NCBI RefSeq assembly: GCF_019279795.1
Contig: NC_056732.1
Coordinates: 181,774,596 to 181,838,595, forward strand
Source: Protopterus annectens
Taxonomy: Eukaryota > Chordata > Ceratodontiformes > Protopteridae
Direction: 5' to 3'
Length of the DNA stretch: 64,000 nucleotides
Position numbers and translations under genes: made by a program. The notes beneath the pieces are model-generated. The model saw only the letters and a list, made by a program, of their open reading frames with translations, searched no databases and was not told the origin of the DNA. Positions 35,100-48,100 of the stretch are shown piece by piece (the stretch's first letter is position 1; every line of letters begins with the position of its first letter).

Positions 35100-37124
35100 G
35101 TTAGCTTATAAATAATATGTGGTAATTTTTACATCTTCTGAACGCTTGCTGAATTTTTATTAGTTATATAAGTATGTGTTTTGTTTTCTGTCTCTCTTTC
35201 AATTTGAAGATAGACTGTTTTCTTAGATGCCTAAAGTGAAGTAATTTGCAAAGTAAATAGTTTTGTCATTGCAGTAACTACAGTGGCTAATACATAGCAC
35301 AAGCCATCAGTGTTACTAAAATGCATTTGAGTTAAAATAATGCATTAAATAATTCTAAAAATATACAAATGCTGTCTGGATTTGCAAAACCTGATAATAA
35401 TGCTGAATTTCCATTTACCTGTATGATATTTTATCGTTGTTTATTTTTAGCAAGCCAATGCCCCTTAGGCTACAGTTATAAGAATGTCACTTAATGCATT
35501 AGGAATACCAATGCATTAGGAATACCTACATGTGTCAGAAGTCAAATTATTTTTGAAAACTGCTTTGATTTCTTCTTAGATTTCTACACTCCCTTGTTTT
35601 ACATTTATTGTTTTGAAGGAACTATATTGTGAATTAGAAGAATATATCACATATTTAAAGGATTTCCCCCCAGAAATCAGAGCTTAACACATATTCCGTT
35701 ATTAATGTACTTGGCAGTGTTCGATTTACCGATTTCATGCCTTAAGTCATTTAGGTTTTTAAGGTTTGGTTCTATTTTAATTTGTGAGAGATATGGGAAC
35801 AGCAGTAGGACTGCAAGTAATATTTTCTGGCATACCTTATCATAATTTGAAAAAAAAAAAAGAAACTGCATCGGCAGGAAAAAACAACATAAAAAGCTCA
35901 CTTGTACATTATCATACTAGATGCAGTGCTAAAGTTTGTTTTCTGCCTTATCAGTTTCAGAAATTCATTAGCATTACGAAGTTACATCAGCAACATATCG
36001 GATGGAAGATTATATTATTTTAATACTCTTCTCCTGTGGAACATAACATCATTATGATAGTGAGGCAACAGTTCAAGCAATGGTGACCCATGAGTCTGTA
36101 CTGATCATGACAGTCATGTTTAAACAGATTAAAAAGTAATCAGCAGAAAACCAGAGTTGTTATTAATTAAACAATATATGTGCTGATCAAGTTATAAGGG
36201 GGGGGGGGGCTGAACTAGATCACTAGATGTACAATGTCATGGTATGAAGCGAATGAGCAGAGATTATCCTGAAGATAGTTTAGGTATTGCAAGGAAAGTA
36301 AATGCCTGAATGGAGAAAGGGTCTGTCTGTTTCTTTTGAATTTGCACAACAATAAAGATCTTTGGATCAAACTGAATTCTTCCTCCTTGTTACTTAACGA
36401 AAAAAGTGTGATGTATTTTAACGGTGCATCTCCATGACAGCCTAAGTTAGTAATATGTTGCTTGTATACATTTTCAAGATTATACTTACATGTACATTTG
36501 ACTGTAGAAACTGTAACACGCCAATGTTTCCCAGATTAGCCTGTTGATTCTGCTTAGATATAATCAATGAGATCTCTACAGTCTTTAGACTTAAGATAAA
36601 AAGTTCCAACAAACCACAGACCAATGAAAGCAATGGCAAGAATGGCGAACTGCCGAAACCGCACCGCACAGCACCAGACCACAATTACAAAAAGAAAATC
36701 CAGTACCACTTTATTAAATATAAAAACAATGAAACATAAGCACTTTAGTTTCTTTACTTTAAGAAACCTTATCAGATACAATTCAAATTTCACATCCTAA
36801 AATTATATACATCACTTCTTAAATCAGACAGAAATGATTAGTAAATACACCCCCAAGCACAACCAGTCAAAACCTACATAGGATACCAGATCCATCTCCC
36901 ATGGATTGGCTGTTCATTCATAAAACATTTTATATGCAAAAAAGTCATTAGACTTTCCAGTATTTCATACTGATGCATTTTAACAAATGTTTTAAACTGC
37001 TTGTATATTGCAGCAGTGTTGTCCTTGCGAGGTTGCTATATTGCACTTCTAGTACGGATACACATATCGTATCATGTCAAGGCCTTCCGCTTAGAATACA
37101 TATAATACACAATGAAGCATTAAC
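35100..37124. other. AT-rich sequence, nothing assigned
   Basis: It holds a G run at about 36199-36210. A hydrophobic minus frame at 36554-36793 has one membrane-like stretch, but no family resemblance or clear splice signals. No gene called. Confidence 0.45.
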
Positions 37125-37230
37125 ATGCAATGTTTTATAACAAAGCAAAAAACAGAAGAGGAACTGCTGGCTGTTGAAAAATCCACAAAAGGAACTTCTT
37201 CCACCAAGGAATTTATTAGACTTCAGAAAA

Positions 37231-37272
37231 GTTAGCGCTTTCGTCTTATGTCAATGAATAAAACTTCTTCAG
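37231..37272 (-). ncRNA. Hammerhead ribozyme core, PLE2 left arm
   Basis: On - the order is CTGAAGA, stem II GTTTTAT/ATAAGAC (7 pairs including one G-T) with an 8-base loop, GAAA, mini stem III AGCGCT, then A at the cleavage position. The base between CTGA and GA is the variable position 7, so the core is complete. Confidence 0.82.
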
Positions 37273-37740
37273 ACAAGCACATTACACAACTCTTTAGCTT
37301 AAATACACTCCTCAATCAGTCACATGTTAAACTCAATTCAAAATTAAAGACAAAAACATCAAATATTACAAAAATGATAATAAATACGTAAAAACATCAG
37401 TAAAAATCATTCAATTATTTGCAAAGAATATGCTATATCATAATAACTTGCTGTGTTGACTCAAGAATATGTGAATAAATATAAATGAATGTGCTAAAAA
37501 GTACTAAAAATGCTGAATAACCTATAACAAGCAACCAGAGACTAAGAAGAAAATACATATTAAAAAATTGATGTTAAAAAATTAATTAATTTGTATAAAT
37601 ACAAATGACTAATCGAAAACACAATCTAAAACATAAGTAATCTGCTGACTGATATACACCAAAATTACATATTGCACAGAAAATATACTTAATAAGACAA
37701 CTCTAAATATAGTTAGAATGTAAAGCTAGGGCCTAGGCTT

Positions 37741-38523
37741 TTATCTCTGAAGGCTTCTGAGTTTCAATACACCGGCCAATGAACACATATCGTTCAGGCC
37801 CAGTGGACAGTAGACATTCAATCTTATTTGCCACAGGAGCTCTTGAAATTCTAACAATATAGAGGAAGGTCCACCCCTTGGGTTAAAGTCAATCTGATCA
37901 ATAATCCAAAAAAAAATTATGATTTGGATGATCGTGAACATGTTTTGCTAGGGCATTCTCAACTTTCGATTTTTTAATACTATAAAGGTGCTTATAAACT
38001 CTGTCCCTGATTCTACGATCGGTCTTGCTGATGTAGAAACAAGGACAGAGTCTACAGGTGGCCAAATAAACTACACCTTTGGAGAGACAGTTATATCTTC
38101 TAGTAATAACATATTTTCTGCCCCTTATAGAAAAAGTCTTGCCCACCTCCATATATCTACAGTAAGTCAATTTTCGCACTTGTACATACCAGTGGTTCTA
38201 GACCCAGCAGTATTCACTCTCTCCAATAGGTTTTTCAAGTTCGGTCCTCTTCTATAAGTAATCCTAGGTGACAGTTCTATAATGGTGGCTAAATCAGCAT
38301 CTAATACTGATAAATTCCAATTCTTAAAGACTGTCTGTCTTATAATTTTGCCATCAATACTGTAGGATGTAATAAAAGTTAACTTAAAAGGGTCAGGTTT
38401 TTCCACCTGTCCAATCTTAGTATTAATATTAGTATTAATAATCATGGGGGAATCAGATCCCAAGATGGGTTTGAATTGACCATTGGACCTTTTAAGGTAT
38501 ACTTCTGGCATCAAATCATCCAA
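37741..38523 (-). pseudogene. Penelope-like ORF 3' part, left arm
   Basis: It spans frames 38523-38167, 38179-37898 and 37941-37741. The first ends TYRRGPNLKNLLERVNTAGS, a typical linker before the nuclease. The second has GVVYLATC and CFYISKTDRRIRDRVYKHLYSI, a GIY-YIG domain in which the G of YIG is S. NALAKHVHDHPNH follows. Frameshifts separate the pieces. Confidence 0.85.
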
Positions 38524-38529
38524 TAATGG

Positions 38530-39520
38530 GTGAATTCAAATTCATTCAAAGCAAGGGTACATAGGAAACCAACATACTCTAATTCATCCCTCCACTTCAC
38601 CAGTTGTCACCCATTCCAACAGAAGAGATCTGTCATGAAGGGACAACTGGTGAGAGCAGCACGGATGGTGAATGATGAGGTTGACTTTAAAACAGAATGG
38701 CAACTGTTACAGGACATGTTTGTGAAACGAGGATACCCTTTACAATTATTAGATGATTTGATATCAGAAGTATACTTTAAAAGGTCCAATGGTCAATTCA
38801 AACCCATCTTGGGATCTGATTCCTCCATGATTATTAATACTAATATTAATACTAATATTAAACAGTTGGAAAAATCCAACCCTTTTAACTTTTATTACAT
38901 CCTACAGTATTGATGGCAAAATTATAAGACAGACAGTCTTTAAGAATTGGAATTATTAGTATTAGATGCTGATTTAGCCACCATTACAGAACCATTACCT
39001 AGGATTACTTATAGAAGAGGACCAAACTTAAAAAACTTATTGGAGAGAGTGAATACTGCTGGGTCTAGAACCACTGGTATGTACAAGTGCGAAAATTGCC
39101 CTTACAATAGATATATGGAGGTGGGCAAGACGTTTTCAATAAGGGGCAGAAAATATGTTATTACTAGAAGATATAACCGTCTCTCCAAAGGAGTAGTTTA
39201 TTTGGCCACCTGTAGACTCTGTCCTTGTTTCTACATCGGCAAGGCCGATCGTAGATTCAGGGACAGAGTTTACGAGCATCTTTATAGTATTAAAAAAATC
39301 TAAAGTTGAGAATGCCCTAGCAAAACATGTTCACAATCACCCTAATCATAATTTTTGTTTTCAGATTATTGATCAGATTGACTTTAATCCAAGGGGTGGA
39401 CCTTCCTCTATATTGTTAGAATTTCAAGAGCTCCTGTGGCAAATAAGATTGAATGTTTACTGTCCACCGGGCCTGAACGATATGTGTTCATTGGCCTGCG
39501 TATTGAAACACAGAAGCCTT
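38530..39520 (+). pseudogene. Penelope-like ORF: RT thumb end and GIY-YIG nuclease, right arm
   Basis: The first frame (38530-38913) opens inside reverse transcriptase with VHRKPTYSNSSLHFTS and HPFQQKRSVMKGQ, a signature of Penelope RT ends. After a break near 38910-38950 the second frame (38947-39303) has RRGPNLKNLLER, CENC (48-51), GVVYLATC (VVY 83-85), CRLC (89-92) and YIGK (96-99). A frameshift at about 39300 separates the rest (VENALAKHVHNHPN onward to about 39520). The catalytic Tyr and Arg positions look kept. The palm with the catalytic Asp pair is absent, so the copy is not autonomous. Confidence 0.87.
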
Positions 39521-39997
39521 CAGAGATAAAAGCCTAGGCCCTAGCTTTACATTCTAACTATATTTAGAGTTGTTTTATAAAGTATATTATCTGGGCAATA
39601 CGTATTTTTGCTGTATATCAGTCAGCAGATTACTTATGTTTTAGATTGTGTTTTAGATTTGTTATTTGTATTTATATAAATTAATTCATTTTTTAACATC
39701 AGTTTTTTAATATGTATTTTCTTCTTAGTCTCTGGTTGCTTGTTATAGATCATTCAGTATTTTTAATAATTTTTAGCACATTGATTTATATTTATTCACA
39801 TATTCTTGAGTCAACACAGCAAGTTATTATGATATAGCATATTCTTTGCAAATAATTGAATGATTTTTACTGATGTTTTCACATATTTATTATCATTTTT
39901 GTAATATTTGATGCTTTTGCCTTTAATTTTGAATTGAATTTAACATGTGACTGATTGAGGAGTGTATTTAAGCTAAAGAGTTGTGTAATGTGCTTGT

Positions 39998-40039
39998 CTG
40001 AAGAAGTTTTATTCATTGAAATAAGACGAAAGCGCTAAC
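39998..40039 (+). ncRNA. Hammerhead ribozyme core, PLE2 right arm
   Basis: CTGAAGA, stem II GTTTTAT/ATAAGAC, GAAA, AGCGCT, A. It is identical in core to the left arm except in the stem II loop (GAAATA versus GACATA on the respective strands). Confidence 0.82.
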
Positions 40040-41690
40040 TATATTTGTTTTGTGAAGTCTAATACATTCCTTGGTGGAAGAAGTTCCTTTTGTGGATTTT
40101 TCATCAACCAGCAGTTCTTCTGTTATATGCAATGTTTTATGTTAGGAATATGAGACATTGCTCCATATATACTTTGCCAGATATTATAGTAACTAGGTTA
40201 ATATGACCTAGGTGGAGGAATACATGGTAATATTAGTTGCAGTGCCATAATAATTTCAGGTGTTTCATTGACAGATATCTCCTGCAATGCTGCTTTGTTA
40301 CAAAAAAAAAAGGTAAACTTTTGGAGGAATGCCTTAGGGTTCATAGTTTTCAATATAAGAATCAATACGAATAAATAGCAATTTCTATGGCAGAATCAAA
40401 AACAGTGAATGATTATTAATGGCTTTGCTAAGTCATACATTGTTCTGGCAGTCATTTGATTGTTGTCAGAAATTTCAGATTTATTTTCTTTTGAAGTGCA
40501 ATGTGTCTTGATTTAATCATTTTTGGCCACATATCTGCAAATATCAGTAAACTGTGAAGAAATCTGAAAACAGCATGACAAAGCACTATTATTGTTCAAT
40601 CTACTGGTACAAATTCATCCATTTATTTCCTTCCTTCAGGATTGACATAAATCATTAACAAACAATGAAGGAGGGAATGCAATCCTAGAAGTTCTATTAA
40701 GTATAACAAGACAAATTCTGCATGGATCTGAACTTTGCTGAAGTGGCTCTCATTTTCCTAGGCTTCATTTTCTTCAGTCATTAGAAAAGTAACACCACTT
40801 CAGCAGGGTGTATTCCATTTCACAAGACAAGGTGTAGTTCAATCATTTTAATTATGAGCCCAGGAGACCATAATGGGTTTTGAACCCAAGTTGACAAACT
40901 GATCCAGATGAGATGGGAATAGAAGTGGGGGAGGAGGCACAAACTGAGTCTAATGACCACAACTAATAATTTTGTTGGTGCACAAGGTGTAGCCTTAAGT
41001 TTATAAACTAATTATAACAGCAAATTAGCCTGAATGCTGCACAGTTGTGTAGTTTTCGTTCTAAACTATGCTTTCAGTGACAGGCCATAGGAAAACCAAT
41101 TATATGCCATTCAAGACAATGAACATAATGTGAGAAAATACAGGATACTTGATATGTGTGAACACATTTGTAGTCAGGCAGTGGGAGATTTTTGCAAAAT
41201 AATGAACACCACTGGGCTATTTGATAAGCAGTGACAGAAAAGACTTTTTCAAAAGTAATAATTATTCATTTTAAAGTAAACCTGTATCAGCTAAGAACAC
41301 AGCATAAGGAGAAAAACTCTCAGCTCATTGAGCAAACTTTTATTAAAAAGAACTTATCAAATTATATTCATGAAATTAATTTTTTTTCTGGGGTAATGGA
41401 GTGTGTTAAGAAACATGTTGTATGGTGTAGCCAACTAACTGAAAGTGACATGCTAGTAGCTTTCCGAATTCTCACTTAGTTTTTCTGTTGGCATAGCTCA
41501 GAGCAGTGCAGTTAAAGTGTGCATCTCCCACTGAGGTAGTGCAAATGGAAAGCGGAGTGTGTTTGTCAGTGGGCAGACAGGTACCCAATGCTGTTTTTGA
41601 TATAGGAACAGCAATTGGCATTATTTTTATCTTTGGTCTACTGCTCAGTTTTATTTATTTATATTTACACTAATGCTTACATACACATGT

Positions 41691-41691
<1 letters not shown>

Positions 41692-41746
<55 letters not shown>
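41692..41746. repeat. (AC)n microsatellite
   Basis: About 27 AC units. Confidence 0.96.
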
Positions 41747-41748
<2 letters not shown>

Positions 41749-41977
41749 ATTGCAGTGACTAAGAGCTAAGCCATTCAGCTTGCTGTGCATTTGCCTATGC
41801 TATGAAATAAGTTCTAGCAGTCCTTTCTCAGAACATTTTAATGCCGGTGTTCTTCCCTAGAAGTTGTATGCCTTTGTGACTCATTCAGACTCAAGACATA
41901 CCAGTAGTGCAGGTTTCCTGGGCTGAGGCTGAAATTGGTCCAATGGGATCAGTGCTGTGCCCCAGTTAATGCATAGA

Positions 41978-41978
41978 A

Positions 41979-42013
<35 letters not shown>

Positions 42014-42014
42014 A
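41978..42014. repeat. (AAAT)n microsatellite
   Basis: About nine AAAT units. Confidence 0.95.
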
Positions 42015-42801
42015 CGTGTTTAAAACCTAATCACCATGAACTGCTTTCCAAATGTACCTTATAATCTCATTAAACACAGTCAGAGTTTTTGTTTTGTCAT
42101 TATTGCAGTCAAAGAAACTTTGTAATTGTATTTTACATGCTGTTCTTTGTCACAGTTATACCTCTCAACTGTACAGATTTTCACAGAATGTCCAGATTTT
42201 TGGCTCATATATTTGGTCTGTTCCTCATAAAATCTTGTTTTTCTGGCAAATTACTGTGATGAGCTGAGGACATACATTTCAGTTTCAGACTTCAAATCCT
42301 TCAGGAAATGTATGTTAAAAGAAATCCTGTTACTCTGGCAACTTTCTAAGCTTACAAGAGTAATATTTAAAATATGTCCCTATCTTTGAGCCTTTGTCCC
42401 CCACATTTTGTCAGTCTTTTTCCAGATTTCTTGCACTGAGCGGTTGAGAGGTATGGTCACAGTATTCCCTTTCGGCTGGCATTAAACAAATCTTTAAATG
42501 TCATAACCTCACTGCATGATTGGTATTTTCCTGTTAGTTATCATCTGAACTACCTAATTATGCTTATATTCTTCCAAAATTATTTCCAAACCACATTCAT
42601 GCTCATATTGACAGCTGAACAGGGTCTTTACATTGTGCTCTTTGAATTCTTTGTGATTCTTGGCAAAAAATCCAGACATCCAATTAACACTGTCAGGCTA
42701 CCTAATCTTACAGGAGTGTTACTTTCATGTCATGTTTTATTCATACTGCAAGGATCCTGTTTGGATTTGTTACATCTAACTTAGAAGCTCCATATATATT
42801 A

Positions 42802-43218
42802 CTGAAAGCTCGAAATTCACAAGCTCGAACCCAGAATCTCGAGTTTTCAGTAACTCAAAATTGTAAAGGGAAGCTGGAAAACTAAAAAAAAAAAAAAGAA
42901 TATACTTATGTGTATGCAAGGCACTAGGTCCCCCTGCATCGTTCCTGCTGTAATATGCGAGTTGTGTGACCGGACTTCAGCGGAGTAGACTATAGCGCGG
43001 AATGGGAGAATTCCCTTTTCTTCGCTGAAGTGCGATCTTGGAGTTGGTATATTTAAGTAGGGGTAGGGGCGCAGCACCCCATGTGGGGGTGCAGGGGTGC
43101 TTCCCCCTTGCAAAAACCTAGGAAAAGGGTTTTTGGGTTGTTTGTGTTCCCCTGCAGAATTTCGAGTTACTGAAAACTCGAGATTCTGTCTTCGAGCTTG
43201 TGAATTTCAAACTGTCAG
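42802..43218. mobile_element. MITE with ~60 bp inverted ends and TA duplication
   Basis: The left CTGAAAGCTCGAAATTCAC and right GTGAATTTCAAACTGTCAG are inverted copies, continuing through AATCTCGAGTTTTCAGTAACT and its reverse. TA lies on both sides (42800-42801 and 43219-43220), as in Tc1/mariner-type elements. The interior has ACTTCAGCG...CGCTGAAGT inverted words and no transposase. Confidence 0.85.
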
Positions 43219-43227
43219 TAGAAGGGG

Positions 43228-43230
<3 letters not shown>

Positions 43231-43295
<65 letters not shown>
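43231..43295. repeat. (TA)n microsatellite
   Basis: About 32 TA units, starting 11 bp right of the MITE. Confidence 0.96.
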
Positions 43296-43297
<2 letters not shown>

Positions 43298-43519
43298 AAA
43301 TGCATAAATTCTAATCTCTACTATCCAAAACTTTTTTCTTTACTTTTTCTAACTCTTTGTAAAATCATTTGTATTAAAGACTTTGATATTATCAGCAAAT
43401 GAACAGATCATGTCCTCAGGTTGCATCGTACAAAAATAACCTGAAGAGTACCAGACGTCTTTGCTACCTTCCAGTCACTATTGACATTTTATGCATTCTT
43501 TCTGTCATACTCACTGTTA

Positions 43520-43639
43520 CCTAATCAAGCTTTTTTGTGGTAGCCAGAGCCTTTCTCAGCACTCATTGGGCTTAAGACAAAGAACTAACCTGAATGGGGT
43601 GCCACTCCATCATAAGGCATGCATAGGCATACACATGTA

Positions 43640-43703
<64 letters not shown>

Positions 43704-43799
43704 TATACTCTCATGCACATGTACACACAAGCAGACACACACATACACGCACACTCACAAGTGTGCACACATGCTCACACACATACAGACAGACTCAAA

Positions 43800-43883
<84 letters not shown>

Positions 43884-43981
43884 TATACTCTCATGCACAT
43901 ATACACACAAGCAGACAGACACATACACACACACTCACAAGTGTGCACACACATGCTCACACACATACAGACAGACTCAAA

Positions 43982-44058
<77 letters not shown>

Positions 44059-44129
44059 TCTCATGCACATATACACACAAGCAGACACACACACACACAT
44101 GTGCACACATGCTCACACACATACAGACA

Positions 44130-44201
<72 letters not shown>

Positions 44202-44435
44202 CGCACACACGCACACACACACACTCACACTGTGAACTACACATGCATCCTTGTCAGTCTGGTAGAGAAACAATTTAACTATGCAATGCTTGTGGAAGTA
44301 GGAAGGAAACCACAGCATCTAATAAAACCCAAATGGACACTGGTGGGCATGCATACTCCATACACAAGGAACCCCAAACAGGAACTAAATGGGCAACCAC
44401 TGTGAGGTGGTAACACTAATTGCTACACTACCGTT
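43520..44435 (-). mobile_element. tRNA-derived SINE on minus, expanded by a microsatellite
   Basis: Read on -, 44435-44230 gives GTGTAGCAATTAGTGTTACC, CACCTCACAGTGG, GTGTATGGAGTATGCATG and GTGGTTTCCTTCCTAC, parallel to the SINE at 10471. The 3' half resumes at 43643-43520 with GGAGTGGCACCCCATTCAGG and AGCCCAATGAGTGCTGAG, the familiar end of this vertebrate SINE body. The two halves are separated by about 580 bp of AC-rich minisatellite that grew from the SINE's own GT-rich middle. Confidence 0.8.
43644..44226. repeat. Compound (AC)n minisatellite, about four higher-order units
   Basis: Pure AC runs alternate with a shared spacer (CTCTCATGCACAT.TACACAC, AAGCAGACA, ACATGCTCACACACATACAG, CAGACTCAAAGAC). 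Spacer copies start near 43706, 43886 and 44058. Long His-Thr or Val-Cys frames here are artefacts. Confidence 0.95.
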
Positions 44436-45066
44436 CTACTTTCAAAGAAATAAAATTTAAATGTGCTACATTTATCATAACCCTATGAATCTACAGTTTT
44501 ACAGTACTGGATTCTCTTCTCTTTTATGCCATTCACCTTCCTTCTATTCAGAATGGTCAAAGATGTTGAACTGTTTCAGTCTGCTTAAATCTATTACAAA
44601 GGGCACAGTACTTAATCATTCATCAAAGCAATTCTGTTGCATTGGTCTGGCAAAGCATTAACCAATGATCCAAGCATGACATCCACCTGCCTTCATTCTG
44701 TTAAGTTTGTTTCCTTTGGATATGTACTTGAGCATTGTACCTGTTCCATTACTGCATCCACATATTTGCTTTGCTTCTTTGATTTCCTCACATTCCATAC
44801 AGCAGGATTAGATATTTGCTCCATATTATTTCCAAAGCTTTAAGCTATTTAAAAGACAGCAATGGCCAAAACAAATAAATGATTAAATGAATACATAGTT
44901 TGATCATGTGTTAATTTCTGCAGCACTAATGCATCTTCATCGTGCTAAGTGCTTAGGGTTAACGTGATTTTCTTATTTGTTATACATCAAAACAGCATTG
45001 TGAGAGCTGCCATGATGATGTAATTTTGTTTTTCAGTCAATACCATTTCTTTTCACAATAAACTCC
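44436..45066. other. Unassigned spacer
   Basis: AT-rich, nothing recognised. Confidence 0.45.
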
Positions 45067-45114
45067 TTGTCCCCAGTCTCTAGCATCATCATCATCTTCT
45101 TTCGGCTGTTCCCG

Positions 45115-48100
45115 TTAGGGGTCGCCACAGCGGATCATCTGTTTCCATTTCTTCCTGTCCTCTGCATCTTGTTCTGTCACACCAACCACCTGCATGTCCT
45201 CTATCACCACATCCATAAATCTTATATTAGGCCTTCCTCTTTTCCTGTTACCTGGTAGCTTCATCCTTAGCATCTTCTTCCCAATATACTCAGCATCCCT
45301 CCTCAGCACATATCCAAACCAATGTAATCTTGCCTCTCTGGCTTTTTCTCCAAACCTTCCAACCTGGGCTGACCCTCTAATATACTTATTCCTAATCCTG
45401 TCCACTCTTGTCACACCCAGTGCAAATCTTAACATCTATAACTATGCCACATCCAGCTCTAACTCCTGCCTTTTTGTCAATGCCACTGTCTCCAACCCAT
45501 ATAACATAGCTAGTCTCACTACCCTCTTGTAGACCTTCCCTTTCACTCTTACTGGTACTCGTCTATCACAAATCACTCCTGACACTCTTCTCCACCCACT
45601 CCATCCTGCCTGTACTCTCTTTTTCACCTCTCTTCCACACTCACCATTACTCTGAACTATTGATCCCAAGTCCTTCCCTCAACCTGCCTCTTCTTATTAC
45701 TCATATTCTTAGCTCTCTTTTCTCCTTTACTTTTATTATTATTATTCAAAGTACTTTTATAACTTAATATGATGTCATTGAGTTTAACTGTGTGAAGTAG
45801 TATTTTTTTTTTTTTTTTTTTAGTTATATCAGTTAGTCTTATAAATAATTTTATTTTTTTTTTTTTTTTTTTTTTTGTCACTGTTCATGTGACTTGCTTT
45901 CAGTATAAATGAATAACTGGTAAGAGAGTTGTTGTTTTTTTCTGTCTCTTTTTTTAAACTTTTAAAAACTCTAGTATGCTTGTATTTTCTCTGTCTTCTT
46001 TGTCCTCTGTTTCTACTTCTATCCAAAACTCTACTATAAAATGGAAAATACTAACCCGGGTCAAAAAATAAAAAAAAAAAATAAATAAATTTAAACTCAT
46101 CCACCTTTGCCACCTCTACTCCTTGCATCCTCACCACTCCTCTAGCCTCCCTCTCATTCACACACATATATTCTGTTTTAGTCCTGCTGACCTTCATTCC
46201 TCTTCTCTCTAGAGCATATCTCCATCTCTCCAGGGTTGTCTTCACCTGTTCCCTACTTTCATTGCAGATCACAATGTCATCTGCAAACATCATAGTCCAC
46301 GGGGACTCCTGTCTGATCTTATCTGTCAACCTGTCCATCACCATTGCAAATAAGAAAGGGCTCAGAGTTGATTCTTGATGTAATCCTACCTCCACCTTAA
46401 ACGCATCTGTCACTCCCACCACAGACCTCACCGCTGTCATACTACCCTCGTACATATCCTGTACCACTCTTACATACTTCTCTGACACTCCCAACTTCCT
46501 CATACAATACCACAATGCCTCTCTAGGTACCTTGTCATATGCTTTCTCTAAGTCTACAAAAACACAATGATACTCCTGACCTTCTCTGTACTTCTCCATC
46601 AACACTCTCAGAGCAAACATCGCATCTGTAGTGCTCTTTCCTGGCATGAAACCATATTGCTGATCACTAATCATCACCTCCCTTCTTAACCTAGCTTCCA
46701 CTACTCTTTCCCATAACATCATGCTGTGACTGATCAATTTAATCCCTCTTTAGTTACTACAGCTCTGCACATCACCCTTATTCTTAAAAATCGGTACCAA
46801 AACACTTCTTCTCCATTCCTCAGGCATCCTCTCACTTTCCAAGATTTCATTAAACAATCTGGTTAAAAACTCCACTGCCATTTCACCTAAACACCTCCAT
46901 GCTTCCACAGGTATGTCATCTGGACCAACAGCCTTTCTATTCTTCATCCTCTTCATAGCTATCCTTGCTTCCTCCTTGCTAATCCATTGTACTTCATGAT
47001 TCACTATCCCCACATCATCCAACCTTCTCCCCCTCTCATTCTCTTCATTCATCACCCCCTCAAAGTACTCTTTACATCTGCTCAACACATTCTCCTTGCT
47101 TGTGAGTATGTTTCCCTCATTATCCTTTATCACCTTTACCTGCTGCACATCTTTCCTAGCTCGGTCCCTCTGTTTAGCCAATTGGTACAGGTCTTTTTCT
47201 CCCTCCTTAGTGTCCAGCCTTTCATACAACTCTTCATATGCCTTATCCTTAGCATTTGCCACCTCTCTCTTTGCCATGCACCTCATCTCCTTATACTCCT
47301 GTCTACTTTCTTCATCTCTCTGACAATCCCATTTCTTCTTTGCCAACCTCTTTTTCTGTATACACTCCTGTACTTCCTCATTCCATCACCATGTCTCCTT
47401 GTCGGCCTTCCTCTGTCCAGATGTCATACCAAGCACCTTCCTAGCCATCTCCCTTACTAGCTCTGCTGTAGTTACCCATTTATTTGGTAACTCTTCACTG
47501 CCACCCAGTGCCTGTCTTAATTCATCCCTGAACTCCACCTCACAATTACCCTTTTTCAGTTTCCACCATTTGATCCTTGGTGCTGCCCTCACACTCCTCC
47601 TCCTCTTCTTGATCACCAACGTCATCCTACAAACCACCATCCTATGCTGCCTAACTACACTTTCCCCAGTCAACACTTTACAGTCTCCAATCTCCTTCAA
47701 ACTGGCCCTCCTACATAAGATATAATCCACCTGTGTGCATCATCCTCCACTCTTGTATGTCACCCTATGCTCCTCCCTCTTGTTAAAATACATATTCACC
47801 ACAGCCATGTCCATCCTTTTCACAAAATTCACTACCATCTGACCTTCTGCATTCCTTTGCATCCCTTCTGTTCACTTCACCAACATGCCCATTGAAATCT
47901 GCTCCAGTCACCACTCTCTCATCTTGGGTACAGTTATCACCACTTCATCCAACTCACTCCAAAATTTTTCTTTCTCATCCATCGCACACCCAACTTGTGG
48001 AGCATATGCACTAACAACATTCATCATTACACCATCAATTTCCAGCTTCATAAACATCACTCTATCCAACACTCTTTTCACCTCCAAAACACTCTTAGCA

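Larger units (their letters stand above)
37139..40126. mobile_element. Fold-back Penelope-like element 2
   Basis: A 14 bp duplication ATGCAATGTTTTAT flanks it (37125-37138 and 40127-40140). The left arm (37139-38527, coding on -) and the right arm (38747-40126, coding on +) are inverted copies of the same 1.4 kb 3' region: thumb-side RT residues, GIY-YIG and the 3' UTR with a hammerhead. The centre, 38528-38746, carries further upstream RT coding sequence on + only. This is a different subfamily from element 1. Confidence 0.92.
40141..42800. other. Unassigned sequence with microsatellites
   Basis: No coding or transposon signal found. It contains an AC run and an AAAT run, listed separately. 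Confidence 0.45.

Noticed and set aside
36554-36793. Hydrophobic 79-codon minus frame resembling a signal-anchor
   Set aside because: No family motif, no clear splice sites or neighbours; AT-rich sequence easily gives hydrophobic frames.
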